Assembly (NCBI RefSeq): GCF_006542275.1
Contig: NZ_CP041217.1
Span: forward strand, 4,032,501-4,096,500
From: Saccharibacillus brassicae
GTDB taxonomy: Bacteria > Bacillota > Bacilli > Paenibacillales > Paenibacillaceae
Length of the DNA stretch: 64,000 nt
Reading direction: 5' to 3'
Translations under genes and position numbers: made by a program
Notes under the pieces: model-generated
Seen by the model: only the letters and a program-made list of their open reading frames with translations
Told to the model about the DNA's origin: nothing
The model's database searches: none
Shown here: positions 18,013-26,458 of the stretch, piece after piece
Position numbering within the stretch: the stretch's first letter is position 1
Layout of the letters: every line of letters begins with the position of its first letter

Positions 18013-18978
18013 TTACGTGGACTGCCGCGCAATCAGTTCGAACGCCAGCGCGTGCGGCTGCGGAGCAGGCTGGCCCAAGCGATCCAGCAGGATGGAAAAA
18101 GCGTTCTCCGCCTGCTTGTCCGACGGATAATGCACCGTCGACAAATCGAGCAGCCGCGCCAGATTGTTGTTGTCGAAGCCGAGGATGCCGACTTCGCCCG
18201 GAACGGAAACGCCGCGGCGCCGCAGTTCGGTCAGCAGCCCGGCCGCCACATCGTCGTTCGAGCAGGCGATCGCGTCCGGCGGATCGGATTGATCGATCCA
18301 CCAATGGGCGAGTTCTTCGCCGTCTTCGAGCGACATTTTGCCGTGAAAGTCCGGATGGCCGGAACCGCCGAGTTCGTGCGCCGCCGCAAAGTCCGCGTAC
18401 GCCCGCATTCGCTGCGGCGTATTCAGCCCCCGCGACGAATACACGTTCAGAATGCGCCGGAACCCGCGTGCATGCAGATGTTCCAGTCCAAGCCGGTATC
18501 CTTCGTACTGGTCCATGAAGACGGAGGGGATACGGTCGCTCACGAGCCGCTGCCAGGTGACGATCGGTCCGTATTTGGCATACGACTCGATAAAGTTCCA
18601 TTCGTTGGCGCGGTGCAGGCAGACGAGCGCGTCCAGCTGCTTGCTGCGCAGCATCTCCAGCGCCACCTTTTCTTTGCCCGGGTCCTGGTCCGTCAGAAAA
18701 ATCATGATATTGAAGCCGTGCCGCTGCGCGATCAGGCTGAATGCTTGAATAAACGAAGTCGAAGACGCCGTGTACAAGCTGCTGACGACGCCGACGATGC
18801 GGGTCATGCCTTTTTTGAGAGAAGTGGCGCTTGAATTCGGTACGTAGTCCAATCGGTCGATCAATTCCAGCACTTTGCGGCGTTTCTCTTCGTTCACGTA
18901 CGGATGGTTATTGAGTACGCGGGATACGGTGGCGGTAGAGACGCCGGCAAGCCGCGCGATTTCCCGAATGTTCGTCAT
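18013..18978 (-). CDS. LacI family transcription regulator
   Basis: Repressor-type protein of 321 residues. The N-terminal LacI helix-turn-helix is textbook (MTNIREIARLAGVSTATVSRVLNNHP region), with the hinge YVPNSSATSLKKG and a periplasmic-binding-protein-like effector domain (about 60-321). The start at 18978 follows AGGTGA; longer in-frame starts are not supported. It is divergent from a GH4 6-phospho-glycosidase whose promoter contains a perfect palindrome, so it likely represses that gene and responds to a phosphorylated or free beta-glucoside. Confidence 0.92.
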   Translation of the reverse strand: MTNIREIARLAGVSTATVSRVLNNHPYVNEEKRRKVLELIDRLDYVPNSSATSLKKGMTRIVGVVSSLYTASSTSFIQAFSLIAQRHGFNIMIFLTDQDPGKEKVALEMLRSKQLDALVCLHRANEWNFIESYAKYGPIVTWQRLVSDRIPSVFMDQYEGYRLGLEHLHARGFRRILNVYSSRGLNTPQRMRAYADFAAAHELGGSGHPDFHGKMSLEDGEELAHWWIDQSDPPDAIACSNDDVAAGLLTELRRRGVSVPGEVGILGFDNNNLARLLDLSTVHYPSDKQAENAFSILLDRLGQPAPQPHALAFELIARQST

Positions 18979-19075
18979 GGGCTTCACCTCTCGTTTAAGC
19001 ATAGCATAATTCGGCCCGGTCGCGGACCGTTCGCCTCGACCGGACCACACTGTTGCAACCGCTTCAAAAAGAGGC

Positions 19076-19104
19076 TTGACCTGTAATGCATTACATGGAT
19101 TAAC
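19076..19104 (+). promoter_or_regulatory. GH4 promoter with LacI-type operator
   Basis: A -35 box TTGACC at 19076-19081 is followed directly by the perfect 14-bp palindrome TGTAATGCATTACA at 19082-19095, and a weak -10 lies near 19099. An operator filling the promoter spacer fits repression by the divergent LacI protein. Confidence 0.65.
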
Positions 19105-19150
19105 GTGAATACAGGAAGCATTCAGCCCGAATACGAGGAGGTTTTTTTGG

Positions 19151-20497
19151 ATGAAAAAAGGACTGAAAATCGTGACGATCGGCGGGGGATCGAGCTATAC
19201 GCCGGAATTGATCGAAGGGTTTATCAAGCGTCATGGCGAGCTGCCCGTGCGCGAATTGTGGCTGGTCGATATCGAAGCCGGCCGGGAGAAGCTTGAGATC
19301 GTGGGCGCGATGGCGAAGCGGATGGTGCAAGCGGCCGGCATCGACTGCGAGATCCGTCTGACGCTGGATCGCCGGGAGGCGCTGCAGGGCGCGGACTTCG
19401 TCACGACCCAGTTCCGGGTCGGCCTGCTCGATGCGCGGATCAAGGACGAAGCGATTCCGCTCAAGCACGGCATGATCGGGCAGGAGACGAACGGCGCCGG
19501 CGGCATGCTCAAAGCGTTCCGGACCGTTCCGGTCGTGCTCGGCATCGTCGAAGATATGAAAGAGCTGTGCCCGAACGCCTGGCTGATCAACTTCACGAAC
19601 CCGGCCGGCATGGTCACGGAAGCGGTGCTGCGCTACGGGCAGTGGGAAAAGGTGATCGGATTGTGCAACGTTCCGGTCATGGCGGTCAAGACGGAATCGG
19701 CGCTGCTGCAAAAAGAAGAGTCGGAGCTGTTTTTCAAATTCGCGGGTATCAACCATCTGCATTGGCATCGGGTCTACGACAAGGACGGCAGCGAAGTGAC
19801 GGCGGAGCTGATCGACAAGCTGTACGGGCCGGATGCCGATCCGGGCCGAATCGTCGAGAATATTCGCGATATGCGGTTCCTGCCGGAGCAGATCGCCCAG
19901 CTCGGCATGCTGCCGTGCCCGTACCATCGCTATTACTACATGACGGATAATATGCTGGAGGAAGAACGCGAAGAAGCGCGGCACGCGGGCACGCGCGGAC
20001 AGGTCGTGAAGCAGCTGGAAGCGAGTCTGTTCGAACTGTACCAGGATCCCAAGCTCGACTACAAACCGAAAGAGCTGGAGCAGCGCGGCGGCGCCTATTA
20101 CAGCGATGCCGCCTGCGAGATCATCAATGCGATTTATAACAACAAAGGCACGCAGATGGTCGTCAACACCCGCAACCGCGGCGCCATAAGCGATCTGCCG
20201 TACGACAGCGCGGTCGAAGTGAGCTGCCTCATTACGGCGCACGGCGCGGAACCGGTCCATTTCGGCGCGTTCCCGCCCGCGCAGCGCGGTCTGCTGCAGG
20301 TGATGAAAGCGATGGAAGAACTGACCGTCGAAGCGGCGGTGACCGGCGATTACGCGACGGCGCTGCAGGCGTTCACGCTGAATCCGCTGGTCACGAGCGG
20401 CGACGCCGCCCGACTCGTGCTGGACGAGCTGCTGGACGCGCATCAAGCGTATCTGCCGCAGTTTTTCGCCCCGAAGCTTGAGAAAGCCGGCGTCTGA
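19151..20497 (+). CDS. GH4 6-phospho-beta-glucosidase
   Basis: NAD+- and divalent-metal-dependent hydrolase of 448 residues. The N-terminal Rossmann motif IGGGSSYTPELIEGF, the RVGLLDARIKDE and GQETNGAGGM segments, NFTNPAGMVTEA and the metal-binding Cys/His in GLCNVPV and INHLHW are as in LicH/CelF-type GH4 enzymes. A strong AGGAGG precedes the ATG at 19151. It cleaves 6-phospho-beta-glucosides by a redox-elimination mechanism (family knowledge). No PTS gene is adjacent; the PTS at 27867 could supply substrate. Confidence 0.92.
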   Translation: MKKGLKIVTIGGGSSYTPELIEGFIKRHGELPVRELWLVDIEAGREKLEIVGAMAKRMVQAAGIDCEIRLTLDRREALQGADFVTTQFRVGLLDARIKDEAIPLKHGMIGQETNGAGGMLKAFRTVPVVLGIVEDMKELCPNAWLINFTNPAGMVTEAVLRYGQWEKVIGLCNVPVMAVKTESALLQKEESELFFKFAGINHLHWHRVYDKDGSEVTAELIDKLYGPDADPGRIVENIRDMRFLPEQIAQLGMLPCPYHRYYYMTDNMLEEEREEARHAGTRGQVVKQLEASLFELYQDPKLDYKPKELEQRGGAYYSDAACEIINAIYNNKGTQMVVNTRNRGAISDLPYDSAVEVSCLITAHGAEPVHFGAFPPAQRGLLQVMKAMEELTVEAAVTGDYATALQAFTLNPLVTSGDAARLVLDELLDAHQAYLPQFFAPKLEKAGV

Positions 20498-20515
20498 GCG
20501 GCCCTCAAGCAGACC

Positions 20516-20550
20516 GAACAGGCTTTTCCCGCAGCGGGAAAAGCCTGTTC
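20516..20550. terminator. Hairpin between GH4 and GntR genes
   Basis: A perfect 16-base stem (GAACAGGCTTTTCCCG with CGGGAAAAGCCTGTTC) with a three-base loop, located between convergent genes. There is no T-run on either side, so termination may be weak or it may act as a stabilising 3' hairpin. Confidence 0.55.
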
Positions 20551-20594
20551 GCTGTTCGCTGTTTGGCGCGGCGCTTCAATACGGAAAGTCGCCG

Positions 20595-21275
20595 TCAGTC
20601 GTGCCGCACCAGATTAAGCAGCAGCGGCACGTCGCGGGCCGAGCCGACGGAGATGATGCGTTTGCCGGCTTCGTCGGCGAATCGCTGCAGCTTCTCGGCC
20701 AGGTCCGCCCGCGTGACGATCACGTCCGCGGCGCGGATCGCCCGCGTCACTTCTTCTTCCGACAGCGAAGAGATGTCCACGCTTTGCACGTCGGCCGACG
20801 TCAGCCGCTTGATTTCGTCCAGATAGAAAATGCAGGAGCTGTCCGTGCATTCGATAAACAGGTAGCGCGGCTGCGGCTGCCGGCGTTCCCCGAACAGCTG
20901 CACGTAAGCGAAGCCCGATAACAGCACGTCGTCCGGCTTCAGCTTCTCCTGCCGGGCTTGTTCGATCATCTTTTCGGTAAAAGCAAAATGGGGATGGTCC
21001 GCCTTGAACCGTTCGATCTGCCGTTCGCCTGCCACCTGCGTGCCGCGGCCTTTTTGCATGAGCAGCAGACCGTCTTCTTTTAACTGCGTGTAGACGCCCT
21101 GAATCGTGTTGCGGTTGATAGACAGCTGATCCGCCAACTGGTTCGTGGAAGGCAGCGCATCGCCGGGTTTGAGCAGCTCTTTGCCGATCAGCCATTTGAT
21201 CTGTTCCTTGATCTGGACATGGATAGGCAGCGGAGACTGGGGATCGACTTTGAATAAAGGGCTCGACGTTTGCAT
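20595..21275 (-). CDS. GntR family regulator of thiol-redox operon
   Basis: Regulator of 226 residues. The N-terminal winged helix (PLPIHVQIKEQIKWLI, LPSTNQLADQLSINRNTIQGVYTQLKEDGLL) is GntR, short C-terminal type related to YhcF-like regulators rather than HutC or FadR. The C-terminal half (about 120-226, FIECTDSSCIF, DVIVTRADLAEKLQ) resembles an alpha/beta effector domain and holds two Cys five residues apart. It is divergent from the osmC-trx genes and dyads TTAACTAGTTAA and TTAAGCTTAA lie between. The start at 21275 (MQTSSPLFKV) is preferred over a longer frame. Confidence 0.85.
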   Translation of the reverse strand: MQTSSPLFKVDPQSPLPIHVQIKEQIKWLIGKELLKPGDALPSTNQLADQLSINRNTIQGVYTQLKEDGLLLMQKGRGTQVAGERQIERFKADHPHFAFTEKMIEQARQEKLKPDDVLLSGFAYVQLFGERRQPQPRYLFIECTDSSCIFYLDEIKRLTSADVQSVDISSLSEEEVTRAIRAADVIVTRADLAEKLQRFADEAGKRIISVGSARDVPLLLNLVRHD

Positions 21276-21401
21276 GGGACACGACCTGCTTTCTGAGTTG
21301 CCTATTGATATAGATAAGTTAAGCTTAAAAAAGAATGCGGCAAAAATCAAGCTTTACCGCCTTCGCTTCTTTTATTGAGCAGGCCGAGCCTTCATGCTCT
21401 C

Positions 21402-21460
21402 TTGACAACCTCAAGGGAAAGGACTATTCTATATACATAAATGATTATTTAACTAGTTAA
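21402..21460 (+). promoter_or_regulatory. Promoter and operator of osmC-trx operon
   Basis: A consensus-like promoter: TTGACA at 21402-21407, 17-base spacer, TATTCT at 21425-21430. The perfect palindrome TTAACTAGTTAA at 21449-21460 overlaps the expected transcript start. A related TTAAGCTTAA is at 21319-21328 near the GntR gene, suggesting autoregulation. Confidence 0.7.
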
Positions 21461-21480
21461 TTGAAACGGAGTGAATGAAT

Positions 21481-21930
21481 ATGGATCAATCGAAAACGAG
21501 TATAAGCACGGTTTGGAACGGAGACCGGAGCGGTCAAGGCACGATCGAGTCCGGTTCCCTGAACGCGCCGATCGCGATTCCGCAGGCGTTCGGCGGAACA
21601 GGCGCAGGCACAGAACCGAAAGAACTGCTGCTGGCTTCGGCTTCCGCGTGCTTCACGATGACGCTGGTCGGGCTGCTGGAAGCCCGCAAGCTGCCTGCCG
21701 CACGCTTGGCGATGAACTCGGAAGTGTCGATCTCGCCGGAAGGGATCATGAAGATGATCCATCGGCCGGAGCTTGTTCTGCCCGACGGCACGCCGGACGA
21801 GTCGATGCAGCTTGCCGAGCGTACGTTCGAAGCGGCCGACCGCCAGTGCAGCGTAGGCAATCTGCTGAAGAAAGCCGGCGTAGAGATCGGGATCGAAGGC
21901 CGCGTATCGGCCGGCGCCGGCGCTCTCTGA
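21481..21930 (+). CDS. OsmC/Ohr family peroxiredoxin
   Basis: Protein of 149 residues of the OsmC fold, which reduces organic peroxides with a pair of reactive Cys. The first Cys is in ASASACFTMTLVGLL (about residue 58) and the second in AADRQCSVGNLLKKAG (about residue 121), so the pair is intact. Gly-Thr-Glu-Pro-Lys-Glu-Leu-Leu (about residues 41-48) is the usual pre-helix motif. GGAG nine bases before the ATG at 21481 favours it over the ATG at 21475. First gene of an operon with two thioredoxin-like genes. Confidence 0.88.
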   Translation: MDQSKTSISTVWNGDRSGQGTIESGSLNAPIAIPQAFGGTGAGTEPKELLLASASACFTMTLVGLLEARKLPAARLAMNSEVSISPEGIMKMIHRPELVLPDGTPDESMQLAERTFEAADRQCSVGNLLKKAGVEIGIEGRVSAGAGAL

Positions 21931-21963
21931 ATCGGAATGCAAGATCGAGGAGGTGCAACACGC

Positions 21964-22299
21964 ATGAAAAAAGGGCATGACCTGCATACGGCCCGGGCGA
22001 TGGACGAGTTCGTCGGACAGCCGGGGCTGCGTTTCCTGTACGTGTCCGCGCCCGATTGCAGCACGTGCCGGGCGCTGCTGCCCAAGCTTCAAGAGCTGCT
22101 CGGCGACTATCCCGCGATTGAGTTCGCGCATGTGGACGCCGCCGAGGTCGAAGAAGTCGCGGAACGCTTCCTTATTCTGGCCGCGCCGATTCTGCTGCTG
22201 CTGATTGACGGCCGGGAATACCTGCGGGAAGACCGCTTCGTGCGGTTCGGTCCGCTGCGGGAGCGGTTGGACCGCATTCACGAATTGTACGCGGGATGA
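21964..22299 (+). CDS. Thioredoxin-fold protein
   Basis: Small thioredoxin-like protein of 111 residues. The active-site motif is CSTC (about residues 28-31) instead of CGPC, and the cis-Pro is in LAAPILLLLIDG, so the redox fold seems complete but with a different potential or partner. A GAGGAGG site lies ten bases before ATG 21964. It sits between an OsmC peroxiredoxin and a classical thioredoxin, probably as reductant of the former (inference from context). Confidence 0.82.
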   Translation: MKKGHDLHTARAMDEFVGQPGLRFLYVSAPDCSTCRALLPKLQELLGDYPAIEFAHVDAAEVEEVAERFLILAAPILLLLIDGREYLREDRFVRFGPLRERLDRIHELYAG

Positions 22300-22357
22300 A
22301 GGTTGTCCCGGCGAATCCCTTAATCTTAATCCCATAACCGTATAGGAGGAATTTATA

Positions 22358-22672
22358 ATGGCTGTTACACATACGTCCGATCAGACTTTTATGCAGGATG
22401 TGCAAGACGGGTTGACGCTGGTCGACTTTTGGGCGCCGTGGTGCGGCCCGTGCCGGACGATCGCTCCGATTCTCGACGAGCTGGACACCGAACTCGCGGG
22501 TTCCGCGCATATCGTCAAGCTGAACGTGGACGAGAATCCGCAAATTTCGGGCGCGATCGGCGTGAAAAGTATTCCGGCGTTGGTCCTGTTCAAAAACGGC
22601 CAACCTGTCGAAGGCGTCGTCGGCGTGCAGAGCAAAAGCGCGTTGAAGCAGATGATCGACAAGCATCGCTGA
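22358..22672 (+). CDS. trxA: Thioredoxin
   Basis: Classical thioredoxin of 104 residues with DFWAPWCGPCRTIAPIL (active WCGPC at about residues 28-32) and the cis-Pro motif KSIPALVLFKNG. AGGAGG precedes the ATG. Third gene of the OsmC operon and probably a stress-specific paralogue, since the housekeeping trxA is normally elsewhere in such genomes. Ends before a strong bidirectional terminator. Confidence 0.93.
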   Translation: MAVTHTSDQTFMQDVQDGLTLVDFWAPWCGPCRTIAPILDELDTELAGSAHIVKLNVDENPQISGAIGVKSIPALVLFKNGQPVEGVVGVQSKSALKQMIDKHR

Positions 22673-22731
22673 TTCTGCGCTTGCATACACTTGACCGCTT
22701 ATCTATTGCGCGAAGCGCATGAACACGAATG

Positions 22732-22775
22732 GCACGCCAAAAAGCCCAAACCTGAGTTTGGGCTTTTTGGCGTGC
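22732..22775. terminator. Bidirectional terminator after trxA
   Basis: A 20-base perfect stem (arms GCACGCCAAAAAGCCCAAAC and its complement) with a short loop lies between convergent trxA and the MFS gene; A- and T-runs inside the stem allow use in either direction. Confidence 0.85.
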
Positions 22776-22809
22776 GTGTTGAACGATCCAACCGTTCGCG
22801 ATGTGGCGG

Positions 22810-24036
22810 TCAACCGTTTTCCCGGGTCGCCGCTTCAAGCTTGCGTACCCGGCTTTCTTTTTTGCCGTACAAAAAGTAATAAAGCAGGATGGAAGCCCAG
22901 ATGATTCCGCCGAGCAGCACGTACAAGCCGCGGTAACCGGTCAGCGGGATCAGCAGCCCGATCAGCGCCGGCCCGAATCCGTTCCCGAGATCGAAAAATA
23001 AAAAGAACGTCGCGGTCGCAAGGCCGACCCGCCCGGGTTCGACCGACTGCACGGCCGCGGTCTGCGACACGGACGAGAGATTGCCGAACCCGAGCGCGAT
23101 CAAGGCGGCTGCGACCAGCAGGCCGACGCTTTCCCAGGCGGAGCCGAGCAGCATCATCCCGGCGCCGAACAAGACGAACGCCGGATACATGATGAGATTG
23201 GCGCCTTTTTTGTCGATCAACTTGCCGCTGAACGGCCGTGACACCAGCACGAATACGGTATAAACCATGAAGAAAAAGCCGGCCGTGTCGACCAGATCCA
23301 ACTCTATCGCGTACAGGTTCAGGTACGAGACGATCGCCGAGAAGCAGAACGTCATGACGAATATGTGAATCGAAATCGGCAGCGCTCTCGGCTCGATGAA
23401 GTCGGAAATCTTGAAGCCCGGGCCCGGCTGCGGAGTGGTGGAAGGAAAAGCGTGCACGGCCAGCGGAACGGCGATCAGCAGATTGACGAGGCCGAGCACA
23501 AGGCAGAAGACGAAAATCGCGCCGAAGCTCGTGTGCTGGATCATATACAAGCCGATAAACGGTCCGAGACCGGTCGCAAGCGCCGTGCTGACCGCGAAAT
23601 AGCTGATGCCTTCGCCTTTGCGCGATCCGGGCAGGCTGAGTACGACGATCGTACTGACGACCGTCGAGATCACGCCGAGCGTCACTCCGTTCAGGAAGCG
23701 GCTCAGCACCAGGAATCCGATACCGAGCTGCACGAAATAGAGCAGCGTCGTAAGCGCGAACAGCAGCAGCGCGACCAGCAGCTTGGTCTTGGAAGGCGCA
23801 AGGCGCCCGACCCACAACCGGCCTGTCAAAGAACCGATAATGAAGATGCCGGCGATCAGGCCGGTCTGGCCGCTGGACGCCTGAAATTCCCGCATCGCGT
23901 ACAGCGCGATCGTCGCGTTGAGCAAAAAGAAAATCAGCGTGACGAAAAAGTTGACGGTCGACAGCACAACGAAGTTTTTCGTCCACAGCCTGGCCTGTTC
24001 CGGCCGGCCCTGCCGGTCCTGCGGAAAGTTCGTCAT
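22810..24036 (-). CDS. MFS transporter
   Basis: Membrane protein of 408 residues with about twelve hydrophobic segments. Motifs such as IIGSLTGRLWVGRLAPSKTK (MFS loop 2-3) and LVSRPFSGKLIDKKGANL (equivalent loop 8-9) identify the family; it resembles YwoG/YfcJ-type drug exporters. The start at 24036 lies one base after the stop of the preceding metallo-hydrolase, so translation is probably coupled. Substrate unknown; the linked hydrolase and the divergent Lrp-type regulator suggest a shared inducer. Confidence 0.82.
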   Translation of the reverse strand: MTNFPQDRQGRPEQARLWTKNFVVLSTVNFFVTLIFFLLNATIALYAMREFQASSGQTGLIAGIFIIGSLTGRLWVGRLAPSKTKLLVALLLFALTTLLYFVQLGIGFLVLSRFLNGVTLGVISTVVSTIVVLSLPGSRKGEGISYFAVSTALATGLGPFIGLYMIQHTSFGAIFVFCLVLGLVNLLIAVPLAVHAFPSTTPQPGPGFKISDFIEPRALPISIHIFVMTFCFSAIVSYLNLYAIELDLVDTAGFFFMVYTVFVLVSRPFSGKLIDKKGANLIMYPAFVLFGAGMMLLGSAWESVGLLVAAALIALGFGNLSSVSQTAAVQSVEPGRVGLATATFFLFFDLGNGFGPALIGLLIPLTGYRGLYVLLGGIIWASILLYYFLYGKKESRVRKLEAATRENG

Positions 24037-24037
24037 C

Positions 24038-24802
24038 TTAGAACACGAGCGATTCGCCGTCTTCCGGGATGAGCAGCTTGGCATCGAAGCCTTTTTGCTG
24101 CGCGAACCGCTTCAGGTCTGCCCGAGACAGCAGCCAGTGGTTGACCGCTTCCATATGGACAGAGATCAATACGGCGTCCGGAGCGGCCCGGTGCACTTCG
24201 TAAATATCGTCTTCGCCCATGATCAGCGCGCCTTGACCGCGAACGCTGTTCTTGCCGCCGTTCACGATGATCACTTCGGGGGTATGCGCGTCGATCTCGT
24301 GCCGGACGCCTGCGTACCAGACCGTATCGCCGGCCACATAGAGCGTCTTCTCGTCGGCATGCTTGAATACGACGCCGCATACGTCGCCCATCTGCTGGAG
24401 GAGAGCTTCGCCTCTGCCGTGTTCGCCCTGCGTTTTGATCAGGGAGATTCCGTTGAACCGCGTCTGCGCCGTCAGCACTTCCACGTCGAGGAATCCGTCC
24501 GCCCGGATGAGGTCCGCATCGCGCTCGTTTTGAACGAACATTTTGAGCGTTTTGGGAATCGCTTCTTTGGCGACTTCGTCGTAATGGTCCAGATGCAGAT
24601 GCGTCAAGATGACGGCGTCGACGCCGCCGAGAATCTGTTCGATCGGCATGGGCAGTTCGACGGTCGGATTGCGCAGCTGTTCGCCGTAACCCAAAGCGAA
24701 AGGTTCGTAGCGGCCTTGTTCGGCGAGCATCGGATCGATCAGAAAGGTCTGGCCTGCATATTGAAGGATAACGGTAGCGTTTCGGATGTGTTGAATGCGC
24801 AT
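24038..24802 (-). CDS. MBL-fold metallo-hydrolase (UlaG-like)
   Basis: Protein of 254 residues with the metallo-beta-lactamase fold. The metal motif THLHLDHYD (HxHxDH) is at about residue 68; further ligands are in AGDTVWY and SVHMEAVNHW. The start, MRIQHIRNATVILQYAGQTFLIDP, is typical of the UlaG-like group acting on lactones or phosphoesters. It forms an operon with the downstream MFS gene and is divergent from an Lrp/AsnC gene. Substrate not predictable. Confidence 0.85.
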   Translation of the reverse strand: MRIQHIRNATVILQYAGQTFLIDPMLAEQGRYEPFALGYGEQLRNPTVELPMPIEQILGGVDAVILTHLHLDHYDEVAKEAIPKTLKMFVQNERDADLIRADGFLDVEVLTAQTRFNGISLIKTQGEHGRGEALLQQMGDVCGVVFKHADEKTLYVAGDTVWYAGVRHEIDAHTPEVIIVNGGKNSVRGQGALIMGEDDIYEVHRAAPDAVLISVHMEAVNHWLLSRADLKRFAQQKGFDAKLLIPEDGESLVF

Positions 24803-24931
24803 GGGTGTGAATTCTCCTGTCGGGTCTGTTTTTTCGTACGCTTTTCAGTCTATACTAGACAGCGGGTTCGAATAAACGGCCTGAATAAAGCGTTTGACCC
24901 GATTTACTTTGTTTTTGAAAGGAGATTGTTT

Positions 24932-25342
24932 GTGGATCAGACCGATAAACGCATTATCGAAGAATTGGGCCTCAACAGCCGGATCACGATGAAAGAATTG
25001 GGAGAACGGGTACATCTGACCGGCCCGGCCGCCGCCACGCGGGTCGAGAAGTTGGAAGACCAAGGGATTATCGAAGGCTACGGGGTGCAGGTCAACCATG
25101 CGAAGATGGGCTGTTACACGTATGCTTTTTTGAATATCTACATTAAGGAAACGTCGCATCAACCTTATCTGGCGTTTACCCGGGAGAAAAAAGGCTATGT
25201 GCTGAACAATTACAAGATTAGCGGAGACGGCTGCTACTTGCTGGAGAGCCGGTTTCCGAGCAACGAAGCGCTGAACGAATTTTTGGTCGAGCTGAACGAG
25301 TATGCCAATTACAAACTGTCGATCGTGCTGGACAAAGCGTAA
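24932..25342 (+). CDS. Lrp/AsnC family regulator
   Basis: Regulator of 136 residues. N-terminal winged helix (DQTDKRIIEELGLNSRITMKELGERVHLTGPAAATRVEKLEDQGII) and C-terminal RAM ligand domain (YVLNNYKISGDGCYLLESRF). The GTG start at 24932 follows AAAGGAGA; an in-frame extension of over 300 codons upstream is antisense to other genes and is rejected. Divergent from the metallo-hydrolase-MFS operon, which it probably controls in response to an amino acid or similar small molecule. Confidence 0.87.
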   Translation: MDQTDKRIIEELGLNSRITMKELGERVHLTGPAAATRVEKLEDQGIIEGYGVQVNHAKMGCYTYAFLNIYIKETSHQPYLAFTREKKGYVLNNYKISGDGCYLLESRFPSNEALNEFLVELNEYANYKLSIVLDKA

Positions 25343-25496
25343 TAGCCGGGTATCTTGCAGGATACCTTCTATCCGAAAGGTGCGTACTTCTTTTGCGGAT
25401 TCAGGTTCGTTAGACTACAGATAGGATCATTTGCACAAATATCTGGTCGGGAACCCGCTTGGAATAATCAGCTTGGAGAGAGGAAGGTTGTTGGAC

Positions 25497-26375
25497 ATGC
25501 CCAAAAACCCGGTTTATTTCGTATATGGCGCTTCCGGCGCACAAGGAGGAGCGGTCGCCGCCCGTTTATTGGACCAAGGACAACACGTACGCAGCCTCAC
25601 GCGCCATTCGGACAGCGCGAAGAAGCTTGAAGAGCAGGGCATCGAAGCTTTCGTGGGAGATATGGCCGATATGCAAGCTTTGCATCAAGCGCATGCGGGC
25701 GTGGATCGGGTATTCCTGAACATTCCCGTCGAATTCGACACGGCCAGGTTCGACGCTTACGTGAAGAATGCGATCGAAGCGGCCGTTCAAGCCAAAGTCG
25801 AGCTGCTCGTCGTAAATACGGGCGGCTACGTTCCGGCCGATCAGCCTACCGATACGCTAGCCGTAGAGATCAGACGGAACCTGCTCGATCAGGTGCGGCA
25901 AAGCGGGCTTCCGTGGATCGGGGTAGAGCCGATCAATTATTTGGAAAACTTTTTGATTCCGGGCGTATTTAACGAAGGCGTACTCGCTTATCCGGTTCCG
26001 GCCGATCGGCCGATCTCCTGGATCAGTCTGGACGACGCGGCGCAGTATCATCTCTATGCGCTGACGCATCCGGAATTGGCGGGAAGCGTATTGGCGGCTC
26101 CGGGCGCAGAAAACGTGACCGGCGACGAGCTGGCGAATATTTTCGCAAGCGCGCTTGGCCGAGACGTACGGTTCGTATCGCTTCCATTCGAGCATTTCGA
26201 AGCTGCGATCGCACCGATGCTCGGGGCGCAAACCGCGGCGGGCCTCAAAGGGATGTATCAATGGGTCAGCGCCCATACGAACCTTCTTCCGCGATTCGCA
26301 GACGTGGACGACGAGGTAAAAGCACAGCTTGACTTGTCCGGCATAGCCGAATGGGTTCGCCGGACTTTCCGGTAA
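25497..26375 (+). CDS. NmrA family NAD(P)-binding protein
   Basis: Atypical SDR of 292 residues starting MPKNPVYFVYGASGAQGGAVAARLL, the GxxGxxG cofactor motif of NmrA/quinone-oxidoreductase-like proteins. Later features are TRHSDSAKKLEEQGIEAFVGDMAD (NADP phosphate-binding region) and EPINYLENFLIPG. AGGAAGG lies nine bases before the ATG at 25497; a TTG six bases earlier is possible. Members sense the NADP/NADPH ratio or reduce quinones. Stands between two Lrp-type regulators. Confidence 0.85.
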   Translation: MPKNPVYFVYGASGAQGGAVAARLLDQGQHVRSLTRHSDSAKKLEEQGIEAFVGDMADMQALHQAHAGVDRVFLNIPVEFDTARFDAYVKNAIEAAVQAKVELLVVNTGGYVPADQPTDTLAVEIRRNLLDQVRQSGLPWIGVEPINYLENFLIPGVFNEGVLAYPVPADRPISWISLDDAAQYHLYALTHPELAGSVLAAPGAENVTGDELANIFASALGRDVRFVSLPFEHFEAAIAPMLGAQTAAGLKGMYQWVSAHTNLLPRFADVDDEVKAQLDLSGIAEWVRRTFR

Positions 26376-26424
26376 AACGAACGGGGAAGACCTGAACGGC
26401 TAAGACGCTGCGAAAAATAGAAAA

Positions 26425-26458
26425 AAACAGAGACCCGAGCAGGCTCAGGTCTCTGTTT
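26425..26458 (-). terminator. Terminator overlapping the Lrp gene stop codon
   Basis: Arms AAACAGAGACCTGAGC and its imperfect complement, with a minus-strand T-run at 26421-26427. The stop codon TGA of the minus-strand Lrp gene (26445-26447) lies in the ascending arm, so translation reaches into the terminator. Confidence 0.75.

Noticed and set aside
20516..20550. Transposon inverted repeat
   Set aside because: The perfect hairpin has only a three-base loop and lies between convergent genes, so it is better explained as a 3' hairpin.
23918..24931. N-terminal extension of the Lrp gene
   Set aside because: The extension is antisense to the metallo-hydrolase and MFS genes; AAAGGAGA and GTG at 24932 give the real start.
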